64,000 nt of DNA from Triticum aestivum (lineage: Eukaryota > Streptophyta > Magnoliopsida > Poales > Poaceae). Position numbers and translations under genes: made by a program. The notes beneath the pieces were generated by a model. That model was given only the letters and a program-made list of their open reading frames with translations. It searched no databases and was not told the origin of the DNA. Numbering within the stretch: position 1 is the first letter of the stretch; every line of letters starts with the position of its first letter. Below are positions 51,731 through 63,760 of this stretch, in pieces. The stretch covers positions 41,997,725-42,061,724 of the forward strand of contig NC_057814.1 in NCBI RefSeq assembly GCF_018294505.1, in the 5' to 3' direction.

Positions 51731-53150
51731 AAGGGTTCAGCGACGACAAGGCAGGCGGCCACACCAGCAAGGCAGGCTGGAGCATGTACCATGGCGGAGA
51801 GCATGGCCGAATTCGAGGACCAGGCTTCATTCAAGGCATGATTCTTGCTTATATTCCTGTAGTATCAATACGTAGTAGTACAGATTCGTATTCATGTACT
51901 ACTTTTTGAGGGATCTTATTCCTGTACTACTGTATGCAAGTACGTGGATCTATCCATGTGTGCATGTTTGGTTAATTAATCGATTACTGTCATCTTCAAT
52001 TAAGATTCAGGTGTTGCATGTTTCCTCGAAAGAAAATTAATTAATGACTTGTTTGGTACCTATGATTGTGAAGACTGCTGTGGGATCACCATTATTCGAG
52101 TTTTACATTCTACGTATTTGGTTCACTTTTACTAAAATTGAATACTACTTTCTGTACAATTCTTAAACTTTTCTGTTGTGTATTATGTACAGCTCACTGG
52201 CTTCTCAAGATGGAGCGCAAGGCTCAGCTGTGATAAGGAAAGGTTCACTGGCTTCTCAAGATGGAGCGTCTGAATCTCAAGTCACTCCAGCGTCTGAATC
52301 TCTAGTATTACTCCTAATGTTTCAGAAGCTCTCAAGTGTACGCAAGATTGGTCTCATGCGGATCTGCTCAACATTTGCATTTGCCTCTTATTTTTATTGT
52401 GCAAATACCTTGTTATTTATATAATAATTGTTGGTTAGACATTTGGTGATTGGAATTCCACTCGCTTTGCAGAATTTCAGAGTGTTCTAGAGGATGGTGA
52501 AGAACAAATGGTAAAAAAAATTACAACCTTGTTGTTTGCACTTCAGATATTTTTCGCTTAAATTGTAAGATTCTCTGTGTAATTAATTAAATCATGTTCT
52601 TTTGGTCTGTACCGTGTGTAGGACGAACCTACTTCAGTCATCACTCGAGAATGAAGACTTGGAGCTACTGGTTGGCGGTTGTGTGGGCAGTGCACTTGTT
52701 ATTTACTAAAATCATGTTTGGAGACTTGGAGCTGTACCTTGTTTTAAATAATTTTTGGTTGCTATTTGCCCCTTGGTTACACATGTAAACGTGTTATTTA
52801 CTATGGTCAGGCTACCATTTTAGCGAACATAGTCATGCAATTTATATGTGGTTGTGATTGTGAGCTTGTCAACTGTGAATTAACATCATTGTTTTCTGCT
52901 TAATTTGCTATTGTTGATGGTATAATATCGCATATTGTCGAGTTGCCCGATGGGTACACACTCTGTATGGGTACCTGGTGGGTTTGGGTATGGGTGGCAT
53001 TTCGGGCCCATGGGCATAGTATGGGTGAGGTTTTGTGCCTGTGAGGTACATGGGCATGGGTGAGATTATGGTTGCCTGGCCGGGGATAGTGGATTTGGCT
53101 ACAGTGAGCATGGCAGCGGCTAGATTGTCCCGACGGGCAAGTCAACGTTA
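51731..53150. other. No clear gene; exon-like scraps
   Basis: TCACTGGCTTCTCAAGATGG occurs twice near 52193 and 52244. An AG...GT-bounded piece near 52470-52510 reads FAEFQSVLEDGEEQM. ATGGGTA-rich sequence at 52945-53080 resembles hAT element ends seen at 48500-48670. None supports a gene. Confidence 0.4.
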
Positions 53151-53267
53151 GGCGGCCGGATCCCACGATGATGGTATGTGTGCTTGCTTGCTGATGTGTG
53201 TTTGTTTGATATGCTTGCTGCCATGGTTGAGATCCATCTGTGTTGACATCATCTTTCTCGCGACAGC

Positions 53268-53477
53268 GTGGTCCACGCACTTGATCACAACGACAACTCG
53301 GCCGTGGGCACACCGAGGATGATGTACGTGCTCATGCAGGGCGGCCTCCTGCCGGTCCACGACGGTCTTCCGGGTGGTGGCGCACATGATGTCATCCACA
53401 TCGTCTCGCAGAGGGCCGCATCCACCTGGACGACGACGCTGCCGGAGCGCGGCGTCCGCCCGAACGATGACAGGTAA
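53268..53477 (+). pseudogene. Exon-like open segment, unassigned
   Basis: G/C-rich, open frame after a TCGCGACAG acceptor-like site and before GATGACAG|GTAACTG. Residues include ALDHNDNSAVGTPRMMYVLM and GGLLPVHDGLPGGGAHDVI. I do not recognise it. Isolated in A/T-rich DNA, so probably a captured or relict exon. Confidence 0.35.
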
Positions 53478-53917
53478 CTGAAGATAAGTAAAATGTATCT
53501 AAATTTAATGTACAAAGTCCCAAAACTAGCATAGAGAGTTGACAATTATGTTTTTCCACTACTTATGTTATTTTCATTAGACCTTAAGCGGCAATCATCG
53601 GCTGTTGTTGTGTGTCTACCTGCCTGGCCAGGTTCCACTTCTATTTTTGACCTACTAGTGACTTATTTGGAACATGAGAAAGAATTATTTTACATATTAG
53701 ATTATTCTCATATCCTCGAAGTCATAAAATGAGTTGAGATAATGAAATAATGCCACAGAAGTAATTTGACCGGAAATAATTTGTTTACCATAAAAAAAGG
53801 AAGTGAAAAAACATAGGAAGGAAACTAAAGTTCCAGAAGCAAGGAATATCAAGATTTCAAACAAAATATATTTTCGTAGAGAAGTAATTTACACATATGG
53901 AAGCGAAATGTATGATA
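53478..53917. other. No gene recognised
   Basis: A/T-rich spacer without repeats or frames. Confidence 0.4.
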
Positions 53918-55718
53918 TCTCTACTCTTAAAGGGGACTTTGTTCCGTCGCCTCCCCTCATATTCTTGGTTTTTTTCCTCCCCACGTTTACCTCCCCTCTT
54001 TGGTTTCCTGTTGGTTTTTGGTATCCCCAAGCAATGCGGCACAAAATAAAAATCAACATAAATATAGTAAATTGGAATAATCTAAACAAAATCGATACTT
54101 TTCCATAACCGTGTCCTGCATTAACTCAATCATATCAAATCAATCTTACCATAATTTTAACTGAATCAAAACTTTCCTTGCCTTCTCTTGTCATAATATA
54201 ATCAAATTAAATGTTATCAAAATCTAGAATATGGTGGATGTAAGGTATATGTCGGACAAGATTGATGTTGAACCAATAGAATATCTATGCCCCCGTTGCA
54301 ACGCACGGGGTCCAGGCATGGCACATCGCTCGCATTGCAACTGGCTTGTCTCCGAACTCCCCGAAGTAGGAGAGGGAGGAGCAGGAGATGCCGCCAAAAT
54401 AGGAGGTGCAACATAGGTTTGTTGGATACATTTTCGTGCCTACCCGGGGTTTTCCACGTGCAAGTAGAGGCACCATAGCCCTCGTCCATTATCGGAGACG
54501 ATGTTAGTGGATGGATGGTTGTAGGGGACAACGTTAGGATGAGATGCAATGGGAGAGAGAGAGATGGGGGAGAGGTAAAAAGGTGACAGTGATATGATGT
54601 AAGGGGGGCAATGATTGGAATGACTAGGGTGCGGGCAATAGACACTGAATTCGTATACGGATAAAATTCCTAAACATATAGTTTTTGTGTCGTGTAATGC
54701 GCTGGTCAACTTGATGATCTAGGAACCTGTGGATGCCCCGTGCACCCGTCTAGAGGGAGTAGTCACCTTTTCCTCTTGCGTTTGTTAATTCAGGGATTCA
54801 CTTCAATATACGCACATTAGACTTATTTTTCCAAACACAACAACTTACCTACTCCATTGAATAACATACCATGTGTTGGTATTCATCGTTATAAATAACA
54901 CAAAGAAAATTTTGTTCATCACTATCTATATCAATATGTGTTGTGTTCTCTCTCAGAGAAGTGAACTCTGAAAACCCTCCTCATTCTGAACAATGAAAAT
55001 TCTGAGGTTGAAAGTACAAACTTGATACGACATGAAAGACTTGGATAATAAATGGCCTTATTTGGAGCCGGATGGAAAAATGGGCAGATTTGGAGTAGGG
55101 TGACGGTGGAGCAGACTGGTGTTGCAATGACCAAAAGAGCTGAAGTGAAAGAAGAGATGGAATGACAATGATGCAACCTTGTCTTGTGATTATTGTATGT
55201 ATATTTGAGGTCCATACGAAAATAAGTATTAGTGAGATAAAGTGACAGAGATGCATCTTAGGTGGAGATGAAAGCAAAGCCCAGTTAAGCAGAGCATTAT
55301 TAGTTTGTGAATGAACATGTGGTGGAAATAGTGTTTTCATGTTCACATGCCACATTTTCTTGTGATTTGTACTAAGGTGAGGTGCCTTGTATCTCATCCT
55401 TTGTTGATCACGTTCCATGTTGCACGACATACGTAGTAGAGCGAGACAACAAAGCAACAACATAGATGCCACATGCAGAGTCAAGGGGCAATAGATTGAG
55501 AGGATGGTTGATGTATGGACAAAGAGGGCTAGGGAGAACAACTTCAACAGAAACGAGAGGCTAGAGGGTTGCATGACGTTTGTTGGAATAGAGAGAAGAT
55601 ACTCGTGTTTGTGTTGTGGTTGAACATTATTTGCAATGTCTTCATTCGGGAAAAGAAATGTGAGCATTGTTCATAAATTTAATTTTTGGCCCGTGGCAAC
55701 GCACGGGCAGTCTACTAG
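53918..55718 (+). mobile_element. Helitron, about 1.8 kb, non-autonomous
   Basis: Starts A|TCTCTACTCTTAAAGGGG at 53917/53918. The 3' end has a perfect hairpin GCCCGTG-GCAACG-CACGGGC (55689-55708) and then TCTACTAG|T at 55718/55719. An inner hairpin CCCCGTTGCAACGCACGGGG near 54291 without CTAG suggests an older nested or tandem Helitron end. No Rep/helicase; short frames only. The 5' assignment is the best candidate, not proved. Confidence 0.6.
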
Positions 55719-55754
55719 TACTAGTAGTATATGATACTCCACATTACGACCAGC

Positions 55755-55902
55755 CTTAGGCATTGCTGTTCTGAGTTAGGCTGAGTGTAACATTTTCTGC
55801 ACCGAACAAGATGGTTAGGTCGCCGTTTTAATTTATTTCGTCCTAATTGAATGTGAGGTGAGGTGTGAAGCAGTATGTATGAGTGGCAAAGGGCGCGCGA
55901 TC
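55755..55902 (+). repeat. Duplicated block D2 (partner at 28772-29232)
   Basis: Same phrases in the same order as D1, with two internal stretches missing. See D1. Confidence 0.65.
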
Positions 55903-56193
55903 GACATAGCAGACATGTATACCATGGCCCACCTCTACACCTACTGCATTAATTGAACGCAAAATCATTTCGTAGATGTTGAATCAGCTGTTGTTATTCG
56001 TGTAACCGTGATCCTCAGAAATCTGCACTTCATTTCCTTTCCTTTTCGCCCTTCTTCCATGGCTCCGGACGCTGCCGCCTCCGTGTCTATTATGTTAGTG
56101 GCAAAGTATATAGTACCCTCTCTGTTGAGTTCTGTAGAACCCCACTAAGTTGATCAGATATTATTGATGTGTTAGTGGTTTCTTGGATGGATG
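55903..56193. other. No gene recognised
   Basis: Spacer between block D2 and the copia element. Confidence 0.4.
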
Positions 56194-56708
56194 TGTTAGA
56201 AATAATACTTTAGGATTATTGTAATAGGATCATTTGCCTAGCATTAGATCACCCAGATATGATTAACAGAGTGGTTCATGAGATCTTAAGGCTCTCTCGT
56301 TGCAGGGACAGCGTGGCCCATGATCTCCAGTGGCGAGGATGAGCAACAGCAGTGGCGCCGCAGTGATGTAGTTGTGGAGAGGCAGCAGCTCATCCAGGAG
56401 CTTCGCCGCTGGCAGCAGGAAGCCGCTGGCACAGCCCTGCGGCGGCCGGCGGTGGAGATGGCCTTCTGATCCCCGTTAGCACCCTTTTAGGATCGGTTGT
56501 TAGGAGTCGTGGTTTTCTGGTATGTGTGTGCCAGAGCCCTTGATGGGTATGAATTCCTCCTTTTATATGTGGCGCTAGGTGGATCAGGGACCAAAACCAA
56601 AAGTCGGTTATGGGTGCATCCGATCAGACCACAATCGTTAGGGGAGGAGACTTTGTCTCCCATATTTTTCTCTCGGTTAAAAACAATAACCTGAGATCAA
56701 TCCCAACA
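56194..56708 (-). repeat. Copia 3' LTR (left)
   Basis: 515 bp. On minus it starts TGTTGGGATTGATCTC and ends in TTCTAACA. A promoter-like CACATATAAAAGGAGG box is present on minus. A 49-codon frame on the opposite strand (MISSGEDEQQQWRR, ending PAVEMAF) lies at about 56321-56470. Confidence 0.9.
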
Positions 56709-57110
56709 TTCTCCCCCTTGATCGTAAGGTTAATAAACATCATAAGCCCACTCTCAATAGAAATAATATACCAAAGTAAGGTGTTGCAATGCCCCAAAAA
56801 ATGTCACTGAACCTCAATCCTTATAGTATACCATTCTATCTTGAAATGGATAACATTTTGCTTTATGGGAGTTTGTTTATTTAATGGTCCTAATTTCTAG
56901 GATCAAAAGGCTTTATGAACCCATGCCACCAACATAATCATAAAATGGGTAAATGGTAAGCCTTAGTAAGTGGAACCGCAAAAGCTTATAAATAAATATC
57001 TTATGTTTGATCCTGGCCTCTATCTTTCACAACAGAGACATAATGTCAATGGCTTTGGCAATACCATTTAACTTGTTGTTACTCGCATAGAAAATTGTGT
57101 GTTCATATTG

Positions 57111-60100
57111 CAATAAATCGGGGAGGGAGGAAGGAAATGGGGGTTCTAGGGTTTCAGCCCCACGACTTTGTTCCGGCCAGCAATGGTCTGAACCGTCCGA
57201 TGAGATCGGACGAACACGAGATGAAGGGAATTTTCATGGATCTGCTTAGTATTTGGGCCGTTTTTGGCAACAGGCTTTAGCCCAGGTTGTATCAGCCTGT
57301 AGTATTCCTTTTTTTTCTCTGCACATGGGAAACTGTTGTGGGCCAGTTCGTGCTTTGAGCCGAATTATGATATGGGCACTTCTGAATCTTCAGAGGAGAT
57401 TTAAGTTTTGTTTTTGATTGTTTATTCACTGTTATATCAGAAAGTGGAGACTTACCTTGAAGATTATAAAGTTTTATGAAGGACTGTATGGGTCAAATTA
57501 TGTCTTAGGCAAGTTTTTTTTTGGTGCATTTGATTCAAGTTATTGATAATGTTTATGCACCATTAATATGTTTTAGTTGCCTAAGATTATGCTAAATATA
57601 TTGTTTGAATTTTCTAAATAATATGGAACGATGAGAATTTATTTGGAAAATAGTCATGTGGTATAATGTTAATGTCATTTATGGCATTTTAAATGACGAT
57701 GTTTTTATTTATGACATTTAAAGTTGAATATTAATTTTGTAAAATGTTGTTTATCTTGATCACAATTTATAATGTTTCATTCTCTAAAGTTTCTAAATGT
57801 TTTTTGGGTACTTTATTTGAGTGTGAAATATATGGTGATGCCATCCTAATGGCATTTCTTAATGATGTGATCATTTCTAATGGACTGAGGCCACCTCAAC
57901 TAGAATGTTGATGGCCGCATGGTTTGGTTTTCTGCACCCTGCTATGCGTCATAATGATATTGGGGCGATATGCCTATTGGGAAAGAGTGAAATTTCTAGT
58001 TGGTACTTTTCATGCCATTTCATTATGATATGCATCGTGAAATATGCATAAAGATTCAAAATAATGTTTATGGAGTTCTGGACAATCCCCTAAAAGAAAG
58101 AGGAATTTTGTTTAGGGAATTTGTTTTACAAAGTACATGGTGTCATTTGCTTAACAACTCCTATTTGCCAAATGTTGTTATTTTATGAATCCTCATGAAA
58201 ATTTATGTCGAATTTTATTGTTTGGAAAATGTTATGTTTTCTTGACTCAGAATGTCTAGTTTAATGTTTACTCAATGACAATGGCATTTATATTTATATT
58301 TTAATTCCGGTGTCAATTTCATTGTATGTCATTGAGAATTTTAATGCTCATTTTGACTCTATGGTTTAATGTTATTTTCAATGTCAATCAAGTGTCAAAA
58401 TTGAAAACAAGATGTTTACAACATGTTGTGAATCCTTGTGTCCCATGACACATTGGAGTGGACTGTATTGTTGCCTTGTGTTAATGAATGTTATTAATAT
58501 TGCTAATGCCATTGTTGGTCACTGTGTGACTTTATGTTTTTCTAGGCAAAATGGAACCAAAGACAAGTTTTTGATTAGATATTTAATGAGAAAATGTTAT
58601 TATGGCATATGATGATATTCTGACCAACGTTGATTACTTTTCATGGGTCATATATAAATAAGTAAGGTTCTTTTCTGTTTTCTGCCCAACGGTGATACCG
58701 ATTGGAATAGTAATTAAGCATGTATTTAATTCCTCTCATTGCATGATTAATTTATGCTTACATTTTGTTATGATGTTCATATAGTTGCCTCGTCTTTTCC
58801 AGTATTGAACTTTACTAATGATGCCAAACTTTATTTTTGGCATAGACAAGCTTTATGTAAATAACATTCCCAAGTGAAGAGTAGAGATCCTTGTCTCGTG
58901 TAAGAAAACTCCCAATGTTTCTGCCACTAATGTTGAAGGATTTAATCTTGGTGTTAACGTACGCATTGGGAGTGGCCTCATATGTTGCATGTGTCATCAT
59001 GCACATTACAAATGCAAAGGAGGTTGAAGTCAAAACTATTGAATTTATTCCACTAGCATTTAGAGATGGATTAATTCTTCATCTTATTGATGATGTTTGT
59101 TCATGCTCCTGGTTATTGGAGAGACTTTATTTTGTCTCTCGAACAGATGACATGATTTTGTATGTTATTAAGTCCACTCCAATTATGTCATGTTAGTCCC
59201 ACCTTATGGTGAGATGAGTTATATTTTCGCTAAATGAATCTTTTGTAAAGATTATATGCTATGTTACAATTGAAGATGTAAGAGAAGTGTAATTAATGAG
59301 GCCTCATCAAAATTGTGGTTTTACACCACATTTGGAGGGGGAGAATGGAAGTCTCTTTTAATATGAGATATCACGTTCACTTCTTCTACTTAGATCATAG
59401 CATGTACAACTAAGCAAAATATGTATCTCAATTCTCTAATTAAGATGGAACCAATGAGAAGTCTTGGTTGGAGAATGTATGAAAAGCACTTTCTAATGCT
59501 GGTTCTCTAATTAGGATGCAACAAGTCTTATTTAGAAGAATGAATAAAAAATGACTTCTTTATCATGTTAGTGTGTACTTAGTCCCTTATGAGCATTACT
59601 AAGCACACATGAATGCAAAAGTGGCAAGCTTGCCAGTCTAAGTACCATCATGATGTAACATGTTGATTATATATCTGACCAACATCGGTTATAATCATAT
59701 GTGACACTTCACCCAAGTGGCAAGTTTGTCAGTATCATGTGTCTTGTGGTTATATTTCTGACTAACATCGTTTATAATCATTTGTCATAGTTCATTATGT
59801 TCTTTTCCATCTTCAGCCCAACGGTGTTGTGGTTTAGAACTGAGATGATCTTTATCAAGATTTTGGATATATTTTCCATCTTCTAAATAAAGTGATCATC
59901 AGGGAACCTGGAGCATTTGAACATTAATCTTAAGGATAACTCCATTAGATCTCTGTTCATATGCATCAGGTAAATTGAGGGAAAAAATACCTAAAGCAAC
60001 ACTTGGTGTTGAGACTCAACAATTTCCCTATGATTGATAATGTGTGTGAATGATCATCTTAGTGGCTTGTTGCCATATAGGATGAAGATTATGAGCTCTA

Positions 60101-61025
60101 ATGATGTATGGAACTCCATAGAATTTCCTTAGTGAGTTGTTGTGCCGCTTGTGTTATTACTATGACATGCTCTTGTGTTGAGTTAGTTGAGAATGTATGT
60201 ATGACTCAACCGTACGGTTTTTTCATGGTTGAAGTAGACATAAGGTATGTTATCTAAAGAAATACAATTATGAGATAATACAAGCGTTGGGACACTCATA
60301 CTATAAGACGAGGGGGAGTAAGATCACTACCTTGTGAAGATGGAATATTTTTGTGAGCAAAAATTTCTATCTTCTATTTATGACATAAATTATCTTGGTG
60401 ATGCCTCATATTTTGCTTGTGTTGAATTTCACCAAGATATAGGTCCAAAAGGAGTGTAGCTTTGTTATGATGACATACATCAATAGAGTACGAAAGAAAA
60501 TTTTATGTGGTAGTACTCTTATCGCACCTGCTACTAAAGTCAAGGGAAATAAAGGTGGACATTTTAGTGTCCAAGGAACCATTATGAACTGATCAGATAA
60601 TGTCGGTTCCTTATGCTTCAGCCGTCAGAAGCAATATGTGTATTCAAGTATGAACATGCCCTTGTTTGTGATCGGGATAATTGGCAAAACATACAAGTAA
60701 GTCCAGAAATGGGCCACTGGAAAAGCCACCCAATGTCTTGCTGACATGCAAGACAATAAAGTTTGCATGCTCACTAATAACTTCGGTATCCTAGGATATT
60801 CCGACATTGTTTCAGCGAGATGTGTGGATCTTAAAGTTTTCACGCTATGTTACATCCTCACTCTCGCACATGGAGCTACATCGTGGAAAAGCTCTATAAT
60901 GACACTAATGTCATTAGAAGTAATGCACTTTCTTATGTGGCATGTTAAGAGGATATTGGGCAGGTTGTATGTCAAGAAGCTTTATTCCCGAAATTATGGT
61001 GGTAGACAACATTTTGTAACCACTT
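57111..61025 (+). pseudogene. Decayed copia gag-pol interior (plus sense)
   Basis: A leader-like G-rich piece at 57115-57180, then A/T-rich decayed coding DNA. Recognisable scraps: a pre-integrase-like stretch at about 59010-59190 (NAKEVEVKTIEFIPLAF, LILHLIDDV) and RT/RNase H remnants at 60600-61025 (VPYASAV; FTLAHGATSWKSS, the usual end of the RT-RNase H region). These proteins would make and integrate element DNA. Many stops and frameshifts are present. The sense is opposite to that predicted by the outer LTRs. Confidence 0.65.
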
Positions 61026-61435
61026 ACTGCAATATGAACACGCAGCTTTTTATGCGAGTAACAACAAGTTAAATGGTATTGCCAAAGCCATTGACATTAT
61101 GTCTCTGTTGTGAAAGATAGAGGCCAGGATCAAACATAAGATATTTATTTATAAGCTTTTGCGGTTCCGCTTACTAAGGCTTACCATTTACCCATTTTAT
61201 GATTATGTTGCCGGCATGGGTTCATAAAGCCTTTTGATCCTGGAAATTAGGACGATTAAATAAACCAACTCCCATAAAGTAAAATGTTATCCATTTCAAG
61301 ATAGAATGGTATGTATACTATAAGGATTGAGGTTCAGTGACATTTTTTGGGGCATTGCAACACCTTACTTTGGTATATTATTTCTATTGAGAGTGGGCTT
61401 ATGATGTTTATTAAGCTTACGATCGAGGTCCATCC
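61026..61435 (+). repeat. Inverted arm: copia 3' interior (plus sense)
   Basis: Reverse complement of about 56709-57110. Contains a PLTK motif and the element's 3' untranslated region. Its last 11 bases (61425-61435) are not the polypurine tract but resemble the host sequence right of 62444. Confidence 0.85.
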
Positions 61436-61903
61436 TGTTGGGATTGATCTCGGGTTATTGTTTTTAACTGAGAGAAAATATGGGAGACAAAGTCTCCTCC
61501 TCTAATGATTGTGCTCTGATCGGATGCACCCATAACCGACTTTTGGTTTTGGTCCCTGATCCACCTAGCGCCACATATAAAAGGAGGAAGTCATACCCAT
61601 CAAGGGCTCTGACGCACACGTACCAGAAAACCACGACTCCTAACAACTGATCCTAAAAGGGTGCTAACAGGGATCAGAAGGCCATCTCCACCGCCGGCCG
61701 CCGCAGGGTTGTGCCAGCGGCTTCCTGCTGCCACCGGCGAAGCTCCTGGATGAGTTGCTGCCTCTCCCCAACTACATCACCGTGGCGCCACTGCTGTTGC
61801 TCATCCTCGCCACTTGAGATCATGGGCCACGTTGTGCCTGCAACGAGAGAGCCTGTAAGATCTCACGAACCACTCTATTAATCATATATGGGTGATCTAA
61901 TCT
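61436..61903 (+). repeat. Extra copia LTR, inverted, missing about 47 terminal bases
   Basis: Starts TGTTGGGATTGATCTC on plus and matches the complement of the outer LTRs until about 61903, where it runs into the primer-binding-site segment of the right LTR. Confidence 0.9.
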
Positions 61904-61912
61904 AGGCGTAAA

Positions 61913-61927
61913 CATGCTCTGATACCA
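61913..61927 (-). other. Primer-binding site (initiator Met tRNA)
   Basis: On minus TGGTATCAGAGCATG, one base from the LTR end, as in most plant copia elements. Confidence 0.85.
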
Positions 61928-61928
61928 A

Positions 61929-62444
61929 TGTTAGAAATAATAGTTTATGATTATTGTAATAGGATCATTTTTCTAGCATTAGATCACCCAGATATGATTA
62001 ACAGAGTGGTTCGTGAGATCTTACAGGCTCTCTCGTTGCAGGCACAGCGTGGCCCATGATCTCCAGTGGCAAGGATGAGCAACAGCAGTGGCGCCGCGGT
62101 GATGTAGTTGTGGAGAGGCAGCAGCTCATCCAGGAGCTTCGCTGATGGCAGTAGGAAGCCTCTGGCACAGCCCTGCGGCGGCCGGCGGTGGAGATGGCCT
62201 TCTGAACCCCGTTAGCACCCTTTTAGGATCGGTTGTTAGGAGTCGTGGTTTTCTGGTACGTGTGTGTCAGAGCCCTTGATGGGTACGACTTCCTCCTTTT
62301 ATATGTGGCGCTAGGTGGATCAGGGACAAAAACCAAAAGTCGGTTATGGGTGCATCCGATAGGAGCACAATCGTTAGAGGAGGAGACTTTGTCTCCCATA
62401 TTTTTCTCTCGGTTAAAAACAATAACCTGAGATCAATCCCAACA
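61929..62444 (-). repeat. Copia 5' LTR (right)
   Basis: 516 bp, direct copy of 56194-56708 with scattered substitutions. The antisense small frame seen in the left LTR has a stop here. Confidence 0.9.
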
Positions 62445-62789
62445 GCATGGACCTCTGCAGCTTGGTGCGGAAGGACAGACGAGCCGATGGACTGAACACG
62501 TTGCGCACGTCGGCGTTGCTGCTTGAACGGTGGGAGTCATGGCCTCATGCCATTTTCGTCCACCGGCCCATGACCTGCTCGACGCAATGTTGGGTGACTC
62601 CATTCCTGCCTTCTCCATAGTTGACGTGTGTTATTCCGCGGATCCGGGACATGACTTAAAAGATATATATTTTTTAGGGCGCAGGCACATGCCCGGCCTT
62701 ACACTAAGGCCCTTACAAACAAGTTCAAGCAGTACTAAGGAAAGGATGAAAAGAAAAACAAGTACGATAGATGGTCCAAACGGGCCAGA
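62445..62789. other. No gene recognised
   Basis: G/C-richer sequence without a recognisable frame. Confidence 0.4.
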
Positions 62790-63300
62790 TGACACGACGC
62801 AGCGTGCAAAGTCCTCATCCGAGATGGGACGGTAGGACGGGTGGTCCCCGAACTGGTGGTGTCCTTCCTTCCTGCGCGAAGAAGCTTAGAGCACCTTGCG
62901 AGCTGCTCCACTCTTCCTTGCTCCGTTGGTCTCGCCAGAAGCTTTCATAGATGCAAAAGGATCAGCAATTTGTATATCACATCAGCCCGATGTTTGAATT
63001 TTTTCCCCTCTATCAGTGCTTTATTGCGACAGACCAAGCTAACACTGCGAACCCCACCCAAGCCTTCTTGCGATCCTGACCATGCGAGGATTTGATTAAC
63101 GGAAAAACATCCGAGAAAGATCCCGGATTCCACGAATAACCCGTAGCCGCACGAAGCACACTCCATGCAAATCGAGTGACGATGCAACCGAAAATGATAT
63201 GATCAATGTTTCGTCCTCACCACACCACACACATTTGCCGTCACCCGGGCCATTGCGTTTTTGCACTTGATCCCAACTTGGGATCCTATTCCTCGCCACT
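62790..63300 (-). pseudogene. LINE-derived zinc-binding (zf-RVT) domain remnant
   Basis: The minus strand reads RIPSWDQVQKRN, then GDGKCVWCGEDET, the zinc-binding CxxC segment of plant L1-type ORF2. A 1-base loss follows; in the next frame HIIFGC and TRFAWSVLRAATGYSWNPG continue the domain. Further on ALIEGKKFKHRADVIYKLL matches the usual downstream helix region. Reverse transcriptase and RNase H parts are absent, so this is a small relict. It is unlike the LINE piece at 3832-4708 in extent and sequence, so a separate insertion. Confidence 0.75.
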
Positions 63301-63760
63301 TGTTAGAGGAATATTTTTATAGGTGGACCCAAATGTGAAAGGGCTTATAAGTGAACCAAAATATGTGAAGGGCATGACCTAGCACCCGCCACTGCTACCT
63401 TGGAGAAACAACACCGACGGGTAACTAAACGGGCCCGCCACTGCTGAAGTGACAGCAGGGACAGAAAAAAATGTTAATGATGTATTGAGAGATATTGAAT
63501 GTGTATTAAAATATGGTCTTGATGTACAGAAAAAAATGTGTTGTGTAAAAGAAAAATGTAGACATGTGTTGAGAAAAAAAAGAGAAAAGGAGAAAAAAAG
63601 CAAATAAAAATAAAGATAACGAAATACAAAATTAAGAAACAGAAGAAAATCAACAAATAAACAATAAGAAAAGCGAAGAAAAATAAAAAAAGACCTAGAA
63701 GGAAATAAAGGAACCAAAAGAATACGAAAAAAAGATGAAAACCAAAACAATACGAAAAGT
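63301..63760. other. A-rich sequence, no gene
   Basis: From 63480 to 63755 the plus strand is mostly A and G with AAAAGA-type runs. The frames seen on minus (Phe/Leu/Ser-rich) are compositional. Confidence 0.5.

Larger units (their letters stand above)
56194..62444 (-). mobile_element. Rearranged copia retrotransposon, 6.25 kb, internal inversion and extra inverted LTR
   Basis: Direct outer LTRs (56194-56708, 61929-62444) are flanked by GGATG and GCATG (4 of 5 match). On minus, the right LTR is followed by TGGTATCAGAGCATG (Met-tRNA primer site, 61913-61927). The left LTR is preceded by ATCAAGGGGGAGAA (polypurine tract, 56709-56722). So the frame of the element is minus. Yet the interior from about 57110 to 61903 reads as plus-sense copia and ends with its own plus-sense LTR (61436-61903). 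Inverted arms are 56194-57110 and 61026-61903. All coding sequence is decayed. Confidence 0.85.

Noticed and set aside
54285..54315. Complete Helitron 3' end
   Set aside because: The hairpin is good but no CTAG-T follows; kept only as a relict inside 53918-55718.
57111..61025. Endogenous pararetrovirus
   Set aside because: No movement or coat protein motif; the remnants (LAHGATSWKSS) and LTR, primer-site and polypurine features fit Ty1/copia.
61913..61928. tRNA gene
   Set aside because: Only the short primer-binding complement of a tRNA 3' end is present; there is no cloverleaf.
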